NCBI GenBank assembly: GCA_910591455.2
Contig: OU342814.1
Location: 19,586,768-19,650,767, forward strand
Direction: 5' to 3'
DNA length: 64,000 bases
Source: Pholis gunnellus
Lineage: Eukaryota > Chordata > Actinopteri > Perciformes > Pholidae
A program made the translations under genes and the position numbers. Positions 50,376-62,463 of the stretch are shown here, one piece after another. Position 1 is the stretch's first letter. Every line of letters starts with the position of its first letter. The notes beneath the pieces were generated by a model. It was not told the DNA's origin, searched no databases, and saw only the letters and a list, made by a program, of their open reading frames with translations.

Positions 50376-50426
50376 TTTGAAACGGACCAATCGGATTCAA
50401 GCAGAAACTGCGCATGCGTACATTGG
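50376..50426 (-). promoter_or_regulatory. kif20b promoter: paired CCAAT, NRF1-like site, CHR-like element
   Basis: Upstream of the first exon are a CCAAT box at 50,387-50,391 and an inverted one at 50,422-50,426, about 35 bases apart, a spacing typical of NF-Y target promoters. Between them is TGCGCATGCG (50,409-50,418), which fits the NRF1 consensus. Towards the gene is TTTGAA (50,376-50,381), the core of the cell-cycle genes homology region bound by DREAM/MuvB. No TATA box is evident. CCAAT pairs followed by a CHR are the known architecture of G2/M genes, which fits a cytokinesis kinesin. Binding is inferred, not shown. Confidence 0.5.
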
Positions 50427-50503
50427 TTGTTCTTCTTCTTTTATTATGGCGGTTGGCAAACAACGTTAGGGTGCATTACCGCCACCAACTGGTATGGAGT
50501 GTG

Positions 50504-50625
50504 AATAGATAGATAGATAGATACTTTATTAATCCCTTAGGGGGGAATTTGTTCGCTACAGCAGCATTATGATACGGGTAAGCAATCAAAGTAACAGTGT
50601 AAAAATATATATATACAATAAAATT
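50504..50625 (-). repeat. (GATA)n and retroposon-type tail
   Basis: A short (TAGA)n run leads into 'tactttattaatccctta' and 'ggaatttgttcgctacagcag'. Fish genomes contain many copies of this phrase, attached to the ends of interspersed retroelements. A similar element body, including 'gtctgatggcaatgggaa', is seen near 51,700-52,080 in the 3' part of the choline transporter-like unit. The family is uncertain. Confidence 0.5.
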
Positions 50626-51189
50626 AACAGGGTAAAAGAAATGTAAAAAAAATTCAGTGGTTACTTCGTTAAGCAATTACTAATATACTTCAGACCATGC
50701 CTAATATCCTTGAACTAAAGTTCTACTCTCCATGCATACGTTATAGGGTGATACTTATTCTTTCAGACTGCATTGCCTGTCTTCCACATCACATAGGCTA
50801 TCCTTTCTCAACAATGCACAGACATTACCGTCAAGTATTGTAGTTTGCAAACAAATACACTGAATCTAGAAAACAAAGAGTTTGGGTTTGAAATAAGATT
50901 TCTTCAGTGAGAAGCTGTGCATGTTCATTTTTCATGAGGAAGGATTTACCTGTCCTAAAAAGGTAAATGTGCAGAATGTTGGATATTTGTACTGGCCGCA
51001 TTAGGCCTGCAAGAATGTGCATCCAATCATAACATTTCAAAATAAAGTTGCAAGTGCTTTACATGGTTTAACCAGGATTAAAACATGTCAGGACTGCAAT
51101 GAGGCAAAAAAAGAAGTCATCAAACAGTTAAAATAATGGAATAAAATACAGATAAGAGGTGTTAAAAGAAACTAAATGCTGGCATTAAT

Positions 51190-51350
51190 CAAAATATAAA
51201 AATGCTAAGTTTTAAAAAGGGATTTAAATCTTCAGGCAGGGCGCTCCACAGCCGAGGAGCCCCGACTGCAAAAGCCCGGTCACCTTTAGTTTTGAGTCGG
51301 CACAGGAACAGCCAGCACAGTCCTGCCTGAGGCTGCTCTCTGAAGTATAG
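51190..51350 (-). mobile_element. L2-like LINE C-terminal relic
   Basis: On the minus strand one frame reads LCRLKTKGDRAFAVGAPRLW, then SALPEDLNPFLKLSIF. The GDRAF...APRLWxxLP motif is the hallmark of the C-terminal end of L2/Rex-type LINE polyproteins in fish. The reverse transcriptase core is absent. The relic ends about 200 bases left of the start of duplication copy 1. Confidence 0.65.
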
Positions 51351-51582
51351 GGGAGCAGCAATCCAGCAATGTAAGCACTTTTAAGGTTATCAGTAAAAAT
51401 ATCTCTTTCATTTTGTCATGACTTTGTGCTGGCAGTCTCTAGCACACATGACAGAGGTGAAAGCCAGCTAAGATGGGGTGTTCAGAAGTGAAGTGATGAG
51501 GTGATAGACATGAGTTAATAATCAGAACTTCAAAGGAAGTTAGGGTGCACCAGTCAACATCAATATAGCAATAGCTGGGGAC

Positions 51583-51588
51583 TTTATT
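51583..51588 (-). other. Candidate poly(A) signal AATAAA
   Basis: A minus-strand AATAAA lies about 880 bases past the stop of the choline transporter-like gene. The same hexamer is conserved in copy 2 (61,753-61,758). It sits only some 30 bases inside the duplication edge, so the duplicated unit keeps the 3' end of the gene. Other minus-strand AATAAA hexamers occur near 51,719 and 51,760 in copy 1. Confidence 0.35.
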
Positions 51589-52465
51589 TCTTCAATGACC
51601 TGCATTTACCATCAACACTGATTGAACATCCAAAGAAAAATTGGCAAATTTTACCTTTAAGTGTTTCATGTTAAAAGTAACTGACTAGTTACCGTCACTT
51701 AGAGTTCAGAATGAAATACATTTTATTTTGTATACTGTCCTTAGGATGAATTGAGGATATTTATTAAAAAACACAGAAATACGATGAAGTATGATGTTGA
51801 CACTATAACATAGCAGTCTTACAGAATATAGCAGTGTAACCAAATATCAAATGAACTACAGCAATGTATGGTACAGTATAGTATACAATAAACTAAAGAT
51901 CCTAATATAGAAAGACATGTCAATGTATATTAATAAATCAGCCCAACAGAGAGTCATAAAAGATGGAGAGTGATGAGTCTGTGGTTTCCACTGTTGTTAT
52001 AGTCTGATGGCAATGGGAACAAAAGATCAACTGAAGTGCCCAGTTTGGACCGGATTGTGACGATCCGGTAAATGAGTCAGTCAATATTTAATTGATGGCT
52101 TTCTTTCTAAAATATTTCCTCATTATAACAATAGTGTAAATGCTGCTGTAGACTAAATAAACGCAATTTTTTGATTAAGTGGCATTATTATCAAATTTGA
52201 AAACCTCTCATCAAAAACCAAAACAAATAAACTATTTATACATTTTTGACAATGGATCCCGCCATCTCTCAGGGTCTGGCTACATCACCTCATCCATATC
52301 ACAAGCAATGTGATCCTCCCTGGTCTCTTTGTTCCAGTCCTCCTCATCCTCAGAGGATAAGCCCCCTTTTTTGAAAAACCCAAATACAGTACCTCAAATA
52401 CTCCAAAAGAAACCGCTTGCATGTTGATAATAATAATAATCATTAAAGTACTGCACATAAAATCT

Positions 52466-55400
52466 TTAACATGTGGTGGTAATCATTGGCTCTAATGTAT
52501 CTTGGTGAGATTCTTTTTCATCAAGCGTCTCCTTCTCATTGTATGTTTTGCTGTCATCGCTTGGTGTCGGTGGTTGTGCTGAGTGCTGGGCTTTCACTTT
52601 GAACACATCCCACTTCTCAGGAAGCAACCCTTTGTTGAAAAGCACAGAAGCCAGGTAGGAGAACAACAAGTTGGCAGCGATGGCAGACAGCATGGCGATG
52701 GTCTTCACTGGGGAGTACTGAACATAAAAGCCATCCTCGAGAGTGCATCCTGGGAAGTGTATGACTGGTGCTGCCCCTAGTGATGGCTCTCCACTGAGCA
52801 GTCTTAACACCAACCCTGTCGACCAGCCCATAACAGCCCCGTAGAAGTTAGATATGTTGAAGAAGAGGACACAGACGAGCTGAGAGAAGATCAATATGTA
52901 GCACACTTCACAACCGAGGAAAATCATCCAAATGATACTATTTCTAAAGTTGGTGAGTGATGCACCGATCAAGCCTGCCACAACCACAGTAGCACGGATC
53001 ACCCACTGGATTTCTCTCTGTGATGCCTGAATAAAAAGGAAATAGCAAAGATAGATTTGTTTCAGAGAAGTAATGGAGCTAAGGTTTTACATTCTCTCAA
53101 TATTTTCTCATTCTACCCTTCTAGTTGATCTACTGCCCTTTTGCTCCACAATGCCCATTCATTACTTTTATTTCACTCGCAGTCACTTCCAACTCTTTGT
53201 TAGTTTCTCATTCAAGTCTTTGAAATCTATGAAGAGGGAAAAGGACAGTTTGCCTCCTCTTTTTTTTGAGATGTAGCAATTTAAGAAACATTCTTAGTTG
53301 TTCACACCTGAGGCCTCAGGATAGCCTTGTAGATGTTGCAAGTGAAAATGGAGGCTGCAGAAAGCAAAGTAGAGTCGGCTGATGACATAGCAGCGGCAGA
53401 AATGGCTCCAGTGCCGATGATAGCGACGAAGGTTGGGGTGAGGTAGTTCAGGGCGATAGGCATGACCATAGCTCCCTCCCCACGTTCCAACGGAGACGGA
53501 GAACCATAAGAAGTGAGGTTCCAGTCTGGCATGTAGACAGATGATAAACGAAGAGAGAATGAAACATATTTCTGACCAGCTATGTTCGCAGGAATTTAAC
53601 AGCTTGACCATTTTTGTGTTTGAGTTCAGTTCAGCCTCTAAATGATCTCACTAGGAGCTCCGCTTCCTTCTCTCATTTGTCTCCATGTCTCTCTCCCTCT
53701 TCCACTAATCTCTGTGCGTTAATGAAGCAGATACAGAAAGCCTCGGAATTCGCACAAATTGGCTGCTCAGATTTTGCAATTTTAAAGTATGTCCTTCAAT
53801 TTGCAATTGTGCAATTTGCCGGTGCGAATTTGCACCTAATCCTGTCTTTCCATTAACTTTGTATATAATGTTGTCCGCCAAATGAAGCGCTGGACTAAGT
53901 CCAGTCAGGAAGACTTCCCTTTTGCATGCTTAGGCCTGTAGTTCTATACTTTCTGCCACTCAGTTCAGACATACTCACTCTTAATCTCCATGCTGTCATT
54001 GTTTGGGGCTTTCAATCAAGATTTATCATCTCACACAACATCTGTTATACTAATTAACTATCTTGTCTGCATTCACTTGTCTCTGCTGATTTAAGTGACT
54101 TCCTATTCTGTCTTAACACAGTTACTTGTTTCAGCTTTCTTTGGGAACTCAAATGTCTCGGCAGTTAAACTATTATTTTTTTGTCTTAAACATCTCCTCT
54201 GATCCAATCTATGCAATCTTCAATTGACTATGCTAGGGATTCTTACCCAAATGTTGAGAAGCACAGCATTAAATGTAGTAATTTCTGGGGGATTTGGTTT
54301 ACTGCATGTCATTAACTCACACACAATGTATGTACTTTTACTTTAGTTACCATCTTTGCATGTTTTCAATAAAAATCTGTTGATGTCTTTAGAAGCTCTT
54401 ATTACCTGTGGATGCAGCCACTGCCCCGATCAGTACAGAAGGTATTCCAAATATGATAACATTGAAAGCCCCAACAAAGCATGCGGTTCTAGCCGCCGAT
54501 GTGGAAGTAGCAGACAAGGTCCTCTGGTGGAAGGCTTGGGTTCCCAGGCATCCCAGTGACTTGGAAGTAATACAGTCATATTAATTGTTATTCCTATTGA
54601 ATCTGTGAAAGTTGAGATCGTCAATCACACATCATATTTAGGTAATTTAATTCATTAAGACAACCATTAGATAACAATTGAACTGAGTGCTCATCATTTA
54701 TCAGCACTGGCAATCTTCTAGGGTCCTTCACATGGTAACCAGGGTCTGGTAACGCACAAAACGTTCTTGTAATGGATAACAAATATGGATTTCTTAATTT
54801 GCGTGCATGGGTATGGTTAGAAATTGATCAAATCTAGGTGGGCTGTGGGTTGAATAAACAGGAGAAAGAAGAAATCAAAATAACATCTACCAATGTCGTT
54901 TTATCAATCCAGGTGCATCAGTCCCCAAAACTGGACCGAAGCAGGACTCCCTATCAACCAATCTAGCACTGTGTAGGGTGTTTTTCACAACAAGTTCCCT
55001 GAATGATGTTTTTTGGCCTACTTTGTTTCCCTCTGAATGTTGTTTTTCAGGGTGGAGAAGGTCTGAAGAAACACTTAGACCATTGTGGGACATTTACAGT
55101 AAATGTCTTGAGCTCACCACATATAAGAAGGTATCGATAGAGGTCCAAGCAAACTTCCTCTCCAGTTTACCAATCCAGGGCGCCTGAAAAGTGTTGTTCA
55201 GGGCCGTCTGAGTAATGTCCACATGGGTGGGGCTTATCAGGACAAACGGTAAACAGACACTCTGCAAAGACAAAGAACACATGACAGCAACTAAGGGAAA
55301 AATAAATAATTTAAACAGCAAAATAAGGCAAGGTAAGCTACAGAAAATGTGTGTGTACATTTCAATATGAGAAACAAATTCCTTCTAAAGACAAACAAAA

Positions 55401-58400
55401 AAACGTTTAATACTGTATTCGTATACATCTGCATTCCAATGCAATCCAGTACAACAGCCCCAGAAAAGACCTTTGCAAAGTTCATAATGTAATAATAAAT
55501 CATTTTTGAGGACATAATTGTTTTTTATTAGAATATGTTATCAGCGTCATTAGAACAATATGATTCAACCAAATAGATCACCATAAACTGAAGGAACATT
55601 CATTAATTGAACAACTACTGTATCGGATTTCATTAGAACAGTGTGTTTTCGTTCCAATTTTTTCTGCACTAATGAAGTATGATTAGTCACAGGTTGTTCC
55701 AAACACAGTCAAGAGACTGTTGCTTCGTGTTTTCCTAAAACGTATAGCATAAAAGTATAGCATCCTCACCATGGTGATGAAAATGAGGATGATCTGTATG
55801 ATGTCTGTGTATGCCACAGAGTAGAGGCCGCCCAGCAGTGTGTAGACAATCACCACAGCAGTAGAGATCCAGACGCTCACAGAGTAGGGCAAATCCAAAA
55901 TCACATTCATGGTGGCACCTGAAACACACACATGCACCTGTGTTGAAACTTGAGAAGATATCGCACTGACTTAGTTTAATTCCCAACCTACATGCAGCCC
56001 TAACCCACATATTAATCTTAATGTTTTTAAACTTAAGAGAAAAAAACATATCCTTGCTTTAAAATGGCATGGTTCACATATTGGGAACAGCTCAAAACTC
56101 ATCATATACATAAATGACATTTGACATGCATAAAGTAGGAGCCAGGGATCAAACCTTGTGGTTACAGGATGACCCACTCTACCCAACAAGTACAGCCACC
56201 ATTTTTGTACTATAGGTCCCCATAGTGTGATTGTGCTTAAACAATACAAGAAGGTATGAATGAATAGTTTGGGTATTTTTAAGTGGGGTTGTAAGAGGTA
56301 CTTATCCATAGTCGGTATATTAACAACAGTAGATGGTGGTTGGTGCATCCCTATAAGCAGACAGGAGTACCAGCAGCAGCATAACATATTCAAGCCACCT
56401 AAAAAGGAAGACCCACCTAAAAAAAATCTATATCAGTTCATGTGTACACTTGAGTATTTTCCGAAAAGGAACTGAATTAAAAGTGAAACATATCTATACT
56501 TTTATTGTCCACGGAGTCTCTTGGCTTTGAAGATTGCAGAGATAAGTTTCCCTTTCAGTTCAGTTTACTGTCGGAAAGGACTGTCTGACGGCAAGATGAA
56601 GTGGTAAAAATACTTTACATATAGCGAACACTTAAACAAATTATTATTATTTTTTGGTGGCTAAAGTATGTTTTTGTGACCCTGTCCACAGCTGTATATT
56701 GCTTTGCTCTCGTGTCGGTAATCCTCCCCGTTTCCTTAAACTGGAGGCGTGCCGACTGCCATCTACAGCAGGATAAGTACCTCATACAACCACATTTCAA
56801 AACACCTGGACTATCCCTTTAATGTAGCGAAGCCTTTTCATTGCAACCCTGGGTTTAGACTCATTCTTCACTTGGTCTTAACTGTGCTTCATTGTGGACT
56901 CATGTCAGCTCTTGATGACAACTCTGATTGTCAAAATAGAAACTATAAAGAAGTTGTAGGTAAAGTGCTTATATACCGTACCTAAGCTGATTAGTGTTCC
57001 AGCCAACCACAAAACATCGCATAGAAGTGCAGCCAGTGACTGAATGGCTGTGAATGCTTTTCCATACTTCATCTGGAAAGGGTCCAACACGGTCACATAT
57101 TTGTTGTCTCTCATTGGCTTGATGAACACAAGGCCACCTGAATAATAAAACAGACGGATAGATTTAGCAAATGCAAGATGCATACAGTCAAAAGAAAAAT
57201 ATCACCTACCTGGTATTCACATGCAGTGTGTCGTCTGGATACGTTATATGAACATCTGATCTATTTGAACATTACATGAACATCTGATTATGAGCCTTGC
57301 ATTCACACCTGCTTTCATTAAGTGGCAGATCAGGCAGACTTCATCAAACATGGTCTCAAGTCTCAAGTCAAGCTATGAGGGACTCAAGGCACAATGTGAC
57401 AGACAGTAGAAGGTTACCTTCTTTGGTTACCTTCAGCCTTGCTAACTTGGCTAACCTCACGTACAGAGGAAGTCATGCTAACTCAGCTATCCCTGTTGGT
57501 CTATTAACCCTGGTTCTTTCCTTTAAAAGTCTCCTGAAGCAATGCTGGTTCTATTAATTTAGGTGGCAGTGCTGTATCCAGCTCTCTTAATACACCCAAA
57601 CCAAGCCCACAGATCATATGATGCACATGGGCCCTAAAATACCTTTTCTCCCTATACATACAGTCATTACAAAAGAGATGGCTGTAAAATGATAATTATA
57701 AGATGAAGTGTGAGCATCCTTTATTGAAATGAATGAGCCCAAACTATCTTTTTAAATTACACACAGCTAATCTGACTTTTGATTTCAGCAATGTGAGTTT
57801 TCGTTGTATGAAATATGCAAACATGATCAAACTTCTCTTGATTGTAATTCTTTAATACTTACCGAAAATCAACGAAAAAGAATAAGATGCTATGAGGATT
57901 ACCACCGACATTAGTCCCATAGAGGGGGTGTATATCATCTCAGCTAGGCCCATGATGTAGCAGCCTCCAACCCACGTGGCTACAGGATGGACAGATGCAT
58001 ACAAACGCAGAAATTAGTTCACAAGAGAAACCAGTATAGAGAAAAGTATGCATACAAAAAGCAAATATTGTTTTCTGATGCTGTAGAATTCAGTTAGTCA
58101 CCAACCCCGTCTTCCAGAATTTCTGTTTATATAATACTAATTTGTTTTCCCATTCATGTTGTGGTAGCTAACGTGATGGCAAGTTGGAGTATGTTAACAC
58201 GTCTAAGCAGGCTTTAGCTACTTTCCAGTGAAAGGAATTGGCAACACCGCCTGCAGGTTGTAAAGGTCGGACAATTAAATCCAATTAAAGTGCCATCTCC
58301 TCTATCTACAATGTAATGCTTCACCTGTCATTGTGAAGATCCCCACCACCTTTTTTATGCTTCGGTTTCCCAACAGAGCCATCTCCATTTTGTCAGCCGA

Positions 58401-58508
58401 ACTTTTGTTCTCCTCCTTTTTGGACTTGATTGAAGCCCAGATGCCGACTCCGAGAACCAGCAGGTAGAAGAGCAGCATTACTATCAGTCCGGGAATGTTG
58501 ACAGCCAT
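52466..58508 (-). CDS. High-affinity choline transporter-like protein (SLC5A7 family), copy 1
   Basis: SLC5A7/CHT1 is a Na+- and Cl--dependent plasma-membrane symporter that brings choline into cholinergic terminals for acetylcholine synthesis. Eight exons chain in phase: 58325-58508, 57863-57979, 56982-57137, 55770-55918, 55118-55261, 54406-54559, 53308-53525, 52466-53026; 560 residues against 580 in human. The start is the ATG followed by AVNIPGLIV, preceding TM1. Family signatures are ATWVGG at the start of exon 2, KPMRDNKYVTVLDPFQ, TLLGGLYSVAYTDIIQ, AISAAAMSSADS and, near the last membrane segments, a Gly-Glu-Pro that matches GGEP in CHT1. The cytosolic tail is shorter and lacks the endocytic dileucine-type region of human CHT1. 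The substitutions suggest a divergent fish paralogue, not the orthologue, so choline specificity is inferred. The frame is intact. Confidence 0.87.
53527..54405 (-). other. Intron 6 of the choline transporter-like gene
   Basis: No coding sequence is seen between exons 7 and 6. Its 3' half is duplicated in copy 2 (63,506 to the window end). A short stretch near 53,760-53,840 contains several interleaved 'caatttgcaattg'-type inverted words present in both copies. I have no function for it. Confidence 0.5.
56110..56215 (-). mobile_element. tRNA-derived SINE-like fragment
   Basis: On the minus strand a box A-like TGGGTAGAGTGGG is followed at tRNA-like distance by a box B-like GGTTTGATCCC and then 'ctggctcc', the same order as in the SINE near 37,510. 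Only the head of the element is clear. It lies in the intron between exons 4 and 3 of the choline transporter-like gene, in sense orientation. Confidence 0.55.
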
Positions 58509-58540
58509 GCTGAACCTGAAGACTGGTGCAAGCAGCAAAA

Positions 58541-60226
58541 CTGTTTGACAGGGAAAATTATATTCTCTAAGATGAACGATAAAACAAAATAAATTGTGGT
58601 CTTATGTCCCTTGAAGTCACAGCATTAGAAAAGTAATTTCTGTTTTCAAAGTATGGATTTTAAAATGAGATTGTAGGTTTAAATTAAAAGTGCTCTCCCC
58701 TATTAAATAAAACACAAAGTTGTCACTAAGTCTGATTTTAAAATTTAAAAAAAATGTAAAAATTTCTTTTTTTAAACATAAAAATACCAGGTTGTAGAAT
58801 GTTACCTGAGGTCTGATAGAAGTTCGGTGCTGCAACAAGACAAGTATCCAAAAAGCTGGATTACATTGAGAGGGGCCACTGTTTGAATGGGCCACTGCAG
58901 AGTCTTGATCTCAACCCGAGAGCTGTTGACACAAGACAGTTCAGAGGTACCAATGAACTGAAGAAGGGCGGGTTTGTAGATACCTTGTTGTGCAAGTCTG
59001 ATGAACAGTGACAAGAAATTCTTCAAAGTCATTCTCTGCTATGCTGGATGCCTGACAAAAATATCCGCAAAGGTGTAACCAAACATCCTCAGGGCTAATT
59101 ATACTGTTTTTCATTCTTTCATTCAATTGTCAGCTCAATATCCAGACATGGATGGATGGTGACATAACCACTAAATGCCTCAACCGTTGACCTAAATACA
59201 GAAATCTCCCAACATCCATAGTATCCTGTTATTACACAAAGTAACAGCTTGTCAACTGCCAGAAATTACATAAAACTTTCCAAGTGATCCAGGTCAACTG
59301 GATTAACAGCTTCGAGAGTAACGGCACCTCTCAATCAAAGCGTCAACACCCTTAATGCACAATTTTAAGCCTAAATATCATTTAAATTGGTGAGTTATTA
59401 TCAAATTCCCCTCTGTACAGTTGTCATTTGTTTTTTGAGACAGTTTCAAGTGGCAATTTTTTGGCACTTGTGTGTTGGCTTCATTTTTTTAACACCGGAG
59501 ATTTCCATGTATCTCATATATCTGATTTGATCATATCCAAGGTTGAATATATATTACTACTTAATTCATTCCAACTGAAATCGCTTTTAGATGACTCTTT
59601 TTATTATTCAAATCCTACTGCTCCTGCCTCTAATTAAATTACAATTGCACTACAGACTTCTATCACTACTTCTGATCTTTAGATACTTCTCTTAATAAAC
59701 CACTGAGGTCTTGTATTTGTCCAAATTAATCTGGGAAGCTTGATAGAAAAACTGGACTGGACTATTCAAATCTTGATCCAAGAAAACAAAACAGATATTT
59801 CAACTCTAAAAGAAACCAGGTAAACCAAAAACAAATGAAGGATGATTCCATCGCTCTTGATTGTGGGATTGTGTGGACGGGGACAGAAATCTCTGAATCC
59901 TAGCTGACATCACAAAGGGGCCTCGTTCTACTAGAATTAACTACTAATGTTATGCACTCAGGACTGGAAAGAAAATCACTGACAAGCTCATTTTTAAATC
60001 ACCCCACCTCCCAGATGGAAATGTATCCTGTCCAAATGGGGTTTAGTTGACTTTTAATTTAAATCTAATATTACATTAGCCGTATCACTTGGCTCATACC
60101 ATGCACATTTAAGAATTAAAAACAGCATACAAAGCCAAATAACTACGTTATAAACAGTATAATTTTACGAGGTGATTGTACAAATGTATTATATTTTTAC
60201 AGCATGATTTACTGTTAGCTACTTAC
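58541..60226 (-). other. Upstream region or 5' intron, no coding sequence seen
   Basis: Just upstream of the start codon there is a good minus-strand acceptor (TCAAACAG, 58,541-58,548), so exon 1 of the choline transporter-like gene probably begins at 58,540 and is preceded by a 5' intron. The DNA is AT-rich, and I see no conserved open frame or clear repeat up to 60,226. Confidence 0.4.
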
Positions 60227-60480
60227 CGTGTTCGTGTCCTGAGTGTGAGACAACAATACTCTTCCAAGGTGCTTGTCAGCGACTGTAATGTTTAAGTATT
60301 CAAATTGGGGGAAAGAAAGACGTGATGTGCGAGTCCAACTGGTTTTGGCAGTAAGTCTGTTCTTTGACATGCACTGTCTGTAGGTGGGCCATATCCTGAG
60401 CACATAGCTTAAACAAGGAAGAAAGTACAGCTGCCAACCTTTGCCCTAAACTTGAGTCTGTTGAGTCTAGAGACAAACAC
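60227..60480 (-). other. Possible non-coding first exon of the choline transporter-like gene
   Basis: A consensus donor (ACG|GTAAGTAGC) on the minus strand at 60,226 could pair with the acceptor at 58,541 to form a leader exon. The open frames over the region (about 60 codons) do not resemble any known protein. The upstream edge is undefined. This is inference from splice signals only. Confidence 0.3.
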
Positions 60481-60884
60481 AAAACACGATTCTATCGGCC
60501 GATCACAGGCTGTTAGGTTCAAATACATCACGTAAAACTGAAATTCTGACGAAAATGAGCCATATTTTACAAGTTTTCATATGGCCCAGGCTCTGAAAAT
60601 GATGCCAAACTTCTGTATTAGATAGATTAAATACTATTAGTGATAAAAGAAGTGAAATATAAAGTTAGATAGTATCTAAAAGTACAATAAAACAGCTATA
60701 TCGGCTGCTTCCAGAATCAGAATTGACGTTGGCTGACCTCAGCTGACCTGTACACCGGCATTGATTTCTCAGGCATACTTCACTCTATCAAAGCCAATTT
60801 CTTTTTTTAAAAGGACTGCTGACATGTTGTGATATGATTTGGGAGAGTTTAGGCCTGCCTGTGTATCATTTAAAATCAATAAAA

Positions 60885-61720
60885 GTGCTTTTTCTCGGTC
60901 CCCTCCTTTTCATCCTCTACCTGCTCCCCCTTGGCGACAACATACGCCACCATGGTTTCCATCTCCACTGCTCTGCTGACGACACTCAGTTCTACATCTC
61001 CACCAAATCCATCAACCCCACCACCCACTCCACCATCACCAACTCCCTCACAGATATAAACACCTGGATGCAAGCCAACTTTCTCAAACAGCGAAAAATC
61101 TGAAATCCTCATCATCAGCCCCAAATCACTAAACAAATGCCAAAACAACTTCTCTCTCTGCATCGATGACACCACTGTTCCTGCTTCCACACATGTCCGT
61201 AACCTTGGTATCATTTTTGATCAAACCCTCTCCTGTGAAAGCCACGTCAATCACATCACAAAAACGGCTTCTTTTATCTCAAAACATCGCCCGTCTACGC
61301 CCCTCCCTCTCCTTCACAGCTGCTGAAACACTCCACGCCTTCATCACCTCTCGACTGGACTACTGCTACAGCATCCTGTACGGCTCATCCACCAAAATCA
61401 TCAACAAACTACAATACATCCAGAACTCAGCTGCCTATCTGCTCTCCCACTCCCGCACCAGAGATCACATCACCCCAAGTCCTTCAAAACCTCCACTGGC
61501 TTCCCATACAGCAAAGAACATTCAAAAGCCCTTCATAACCTCGCCCCTTCATACCTTTTCAACTTCCTGCATCGACACGCTCCCAACCGCAACCTCAGAT
61601 CCGCCGAAGCCAACCTCCATACTCCCCCTACTCTGTCCGAGCATCGGACCTGGTGGGACATTTGTCCTAACTCGGTTACTCAGCTCTATTCAGACAGAGA
61701 GAGGCTGCTTTACGATGCAG
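60885..61720 (+). mobile_element. L2-like LINE reverse transcriptase relic
   Basis: The plus strand encodes, across frameshifts, GPLLFILYLLPLGDNIR, then HCSADDTQFYIS (a reverse transcriptase active-site block in which the usual Tyr of Y-A-D-D is Ser), then LTDINTWMQANFL. A second frame reads AETLHAFITSRLDYCYSILY and LQYIQNSAAYLLSHSRTRDH. This is the second half of an L2/Maui-type fish LINE. It is 5'-truncated and broken by frameshifts, so inactive. Its right edge coincides with the start of duplication copy 2 at 61,721, and it belongs to the copy 1 unit. Confidence 0.85.
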
Positions 61721-62415
61721 CAGCCAACGTCAATATAGCAATAGCTGGGGAATTTATTTCTTCAATGGCCTGCATTTACCATCAGCACTGATTGAACATC
61801 CAAATAAAAATTTGCAAATTTTACCTTCAAGTGTTTTTAAATGTTAAAAGTAACTGTCGAGTTGCTACCGTCCCTTAGAGTTCAGAATGAAATACATTTT
61901 ATTTTGTATACTGTCAGAATATTCAGAATATATATTTAAAAACACAAAAAAAATACAATGAAGTATATGATGTTGAAACTATAACATAGCAGTCTTACAG
62001 AATATAGCAGTGTAACAGAATATCAAATGGACTACGGCAATGTATGGTACAGTATAGTATACAATAAACTAAAGATCCTATAATATAGAAAGATATATCA
62101 AAGTATATTAACTTAATAAATCAGCCCAACAGAGAGTCAAAAAAGATGGAGAGTGATGAGTCTGTGGTTTCCACTGTTATAGTCTGATGGCAATGGGAAT
62201 AAATACATTGTTTATACAACTTTTGACAATTTGACAATGGATCCCACCTTCTCTCAGGGTCTGGCTACATCACCTCATCCATATCACAAGCAATGTGATC
62301 CTCCCTGGTCCAGTTCTTTGTTCCAGTCCTCCTCATCCTCAGAGGATAAGCCCCCGTTTTTGAAAAACCCAAATACAGTACCTCAAATACTCCAAAAGAA
62401 ACCGCTTGCATGTTG

Positions 62416-62438
62416 ATAATAATAATAATAATAATAAT
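62416..62438. repeat. (ATA)n microsatellite, expanded in copy 2
   Basis: About seven ATA-type units lie just beyond the last exon of copy 2. The matching site in copy 1 (52,427-52,441) has about four. It is a simple length difference between the two duplicates in the 3' UTR. Confidence 0.8.
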
Positions 62439-62463
62439 CATTAAAGTACTGCACATAAAATCT

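Larger units (their letters stand above)
51551..61720. repeat. Tandem segmental duplication, copy 1
   Basis: The left edge (51,551) and the left edge of copy 2 (61,721) share the same sequence, beginning cag(c/t)caac(g/a)tcaatatagc and continuing with only scattered differences and indels to the window end. The arrangement is head-to-tail with a unit of about 10.2 kb. The offset between copies falls from 10,170 at the left edge to 9,998 at the last exon, mainly because copy 1 has about 220 bases (near 52,017-52,240) that copy 2 lacks. The unit contains a whole choline transporter-like gene and its upstream DNA, ending in a LINE relic. Confidence 0.85.

Noticed and set aside
52466..58508. Identity as a Na+/glucose or Na+/iodide SLC5 member
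   Set aside because: The order of signatures (ATWVGG, KPMRDNKYVT, LLGGLYSVAYTD, SAAAMSSADS) and the eight-exon layout match the choline transporter branch better than SGLT or NIS.
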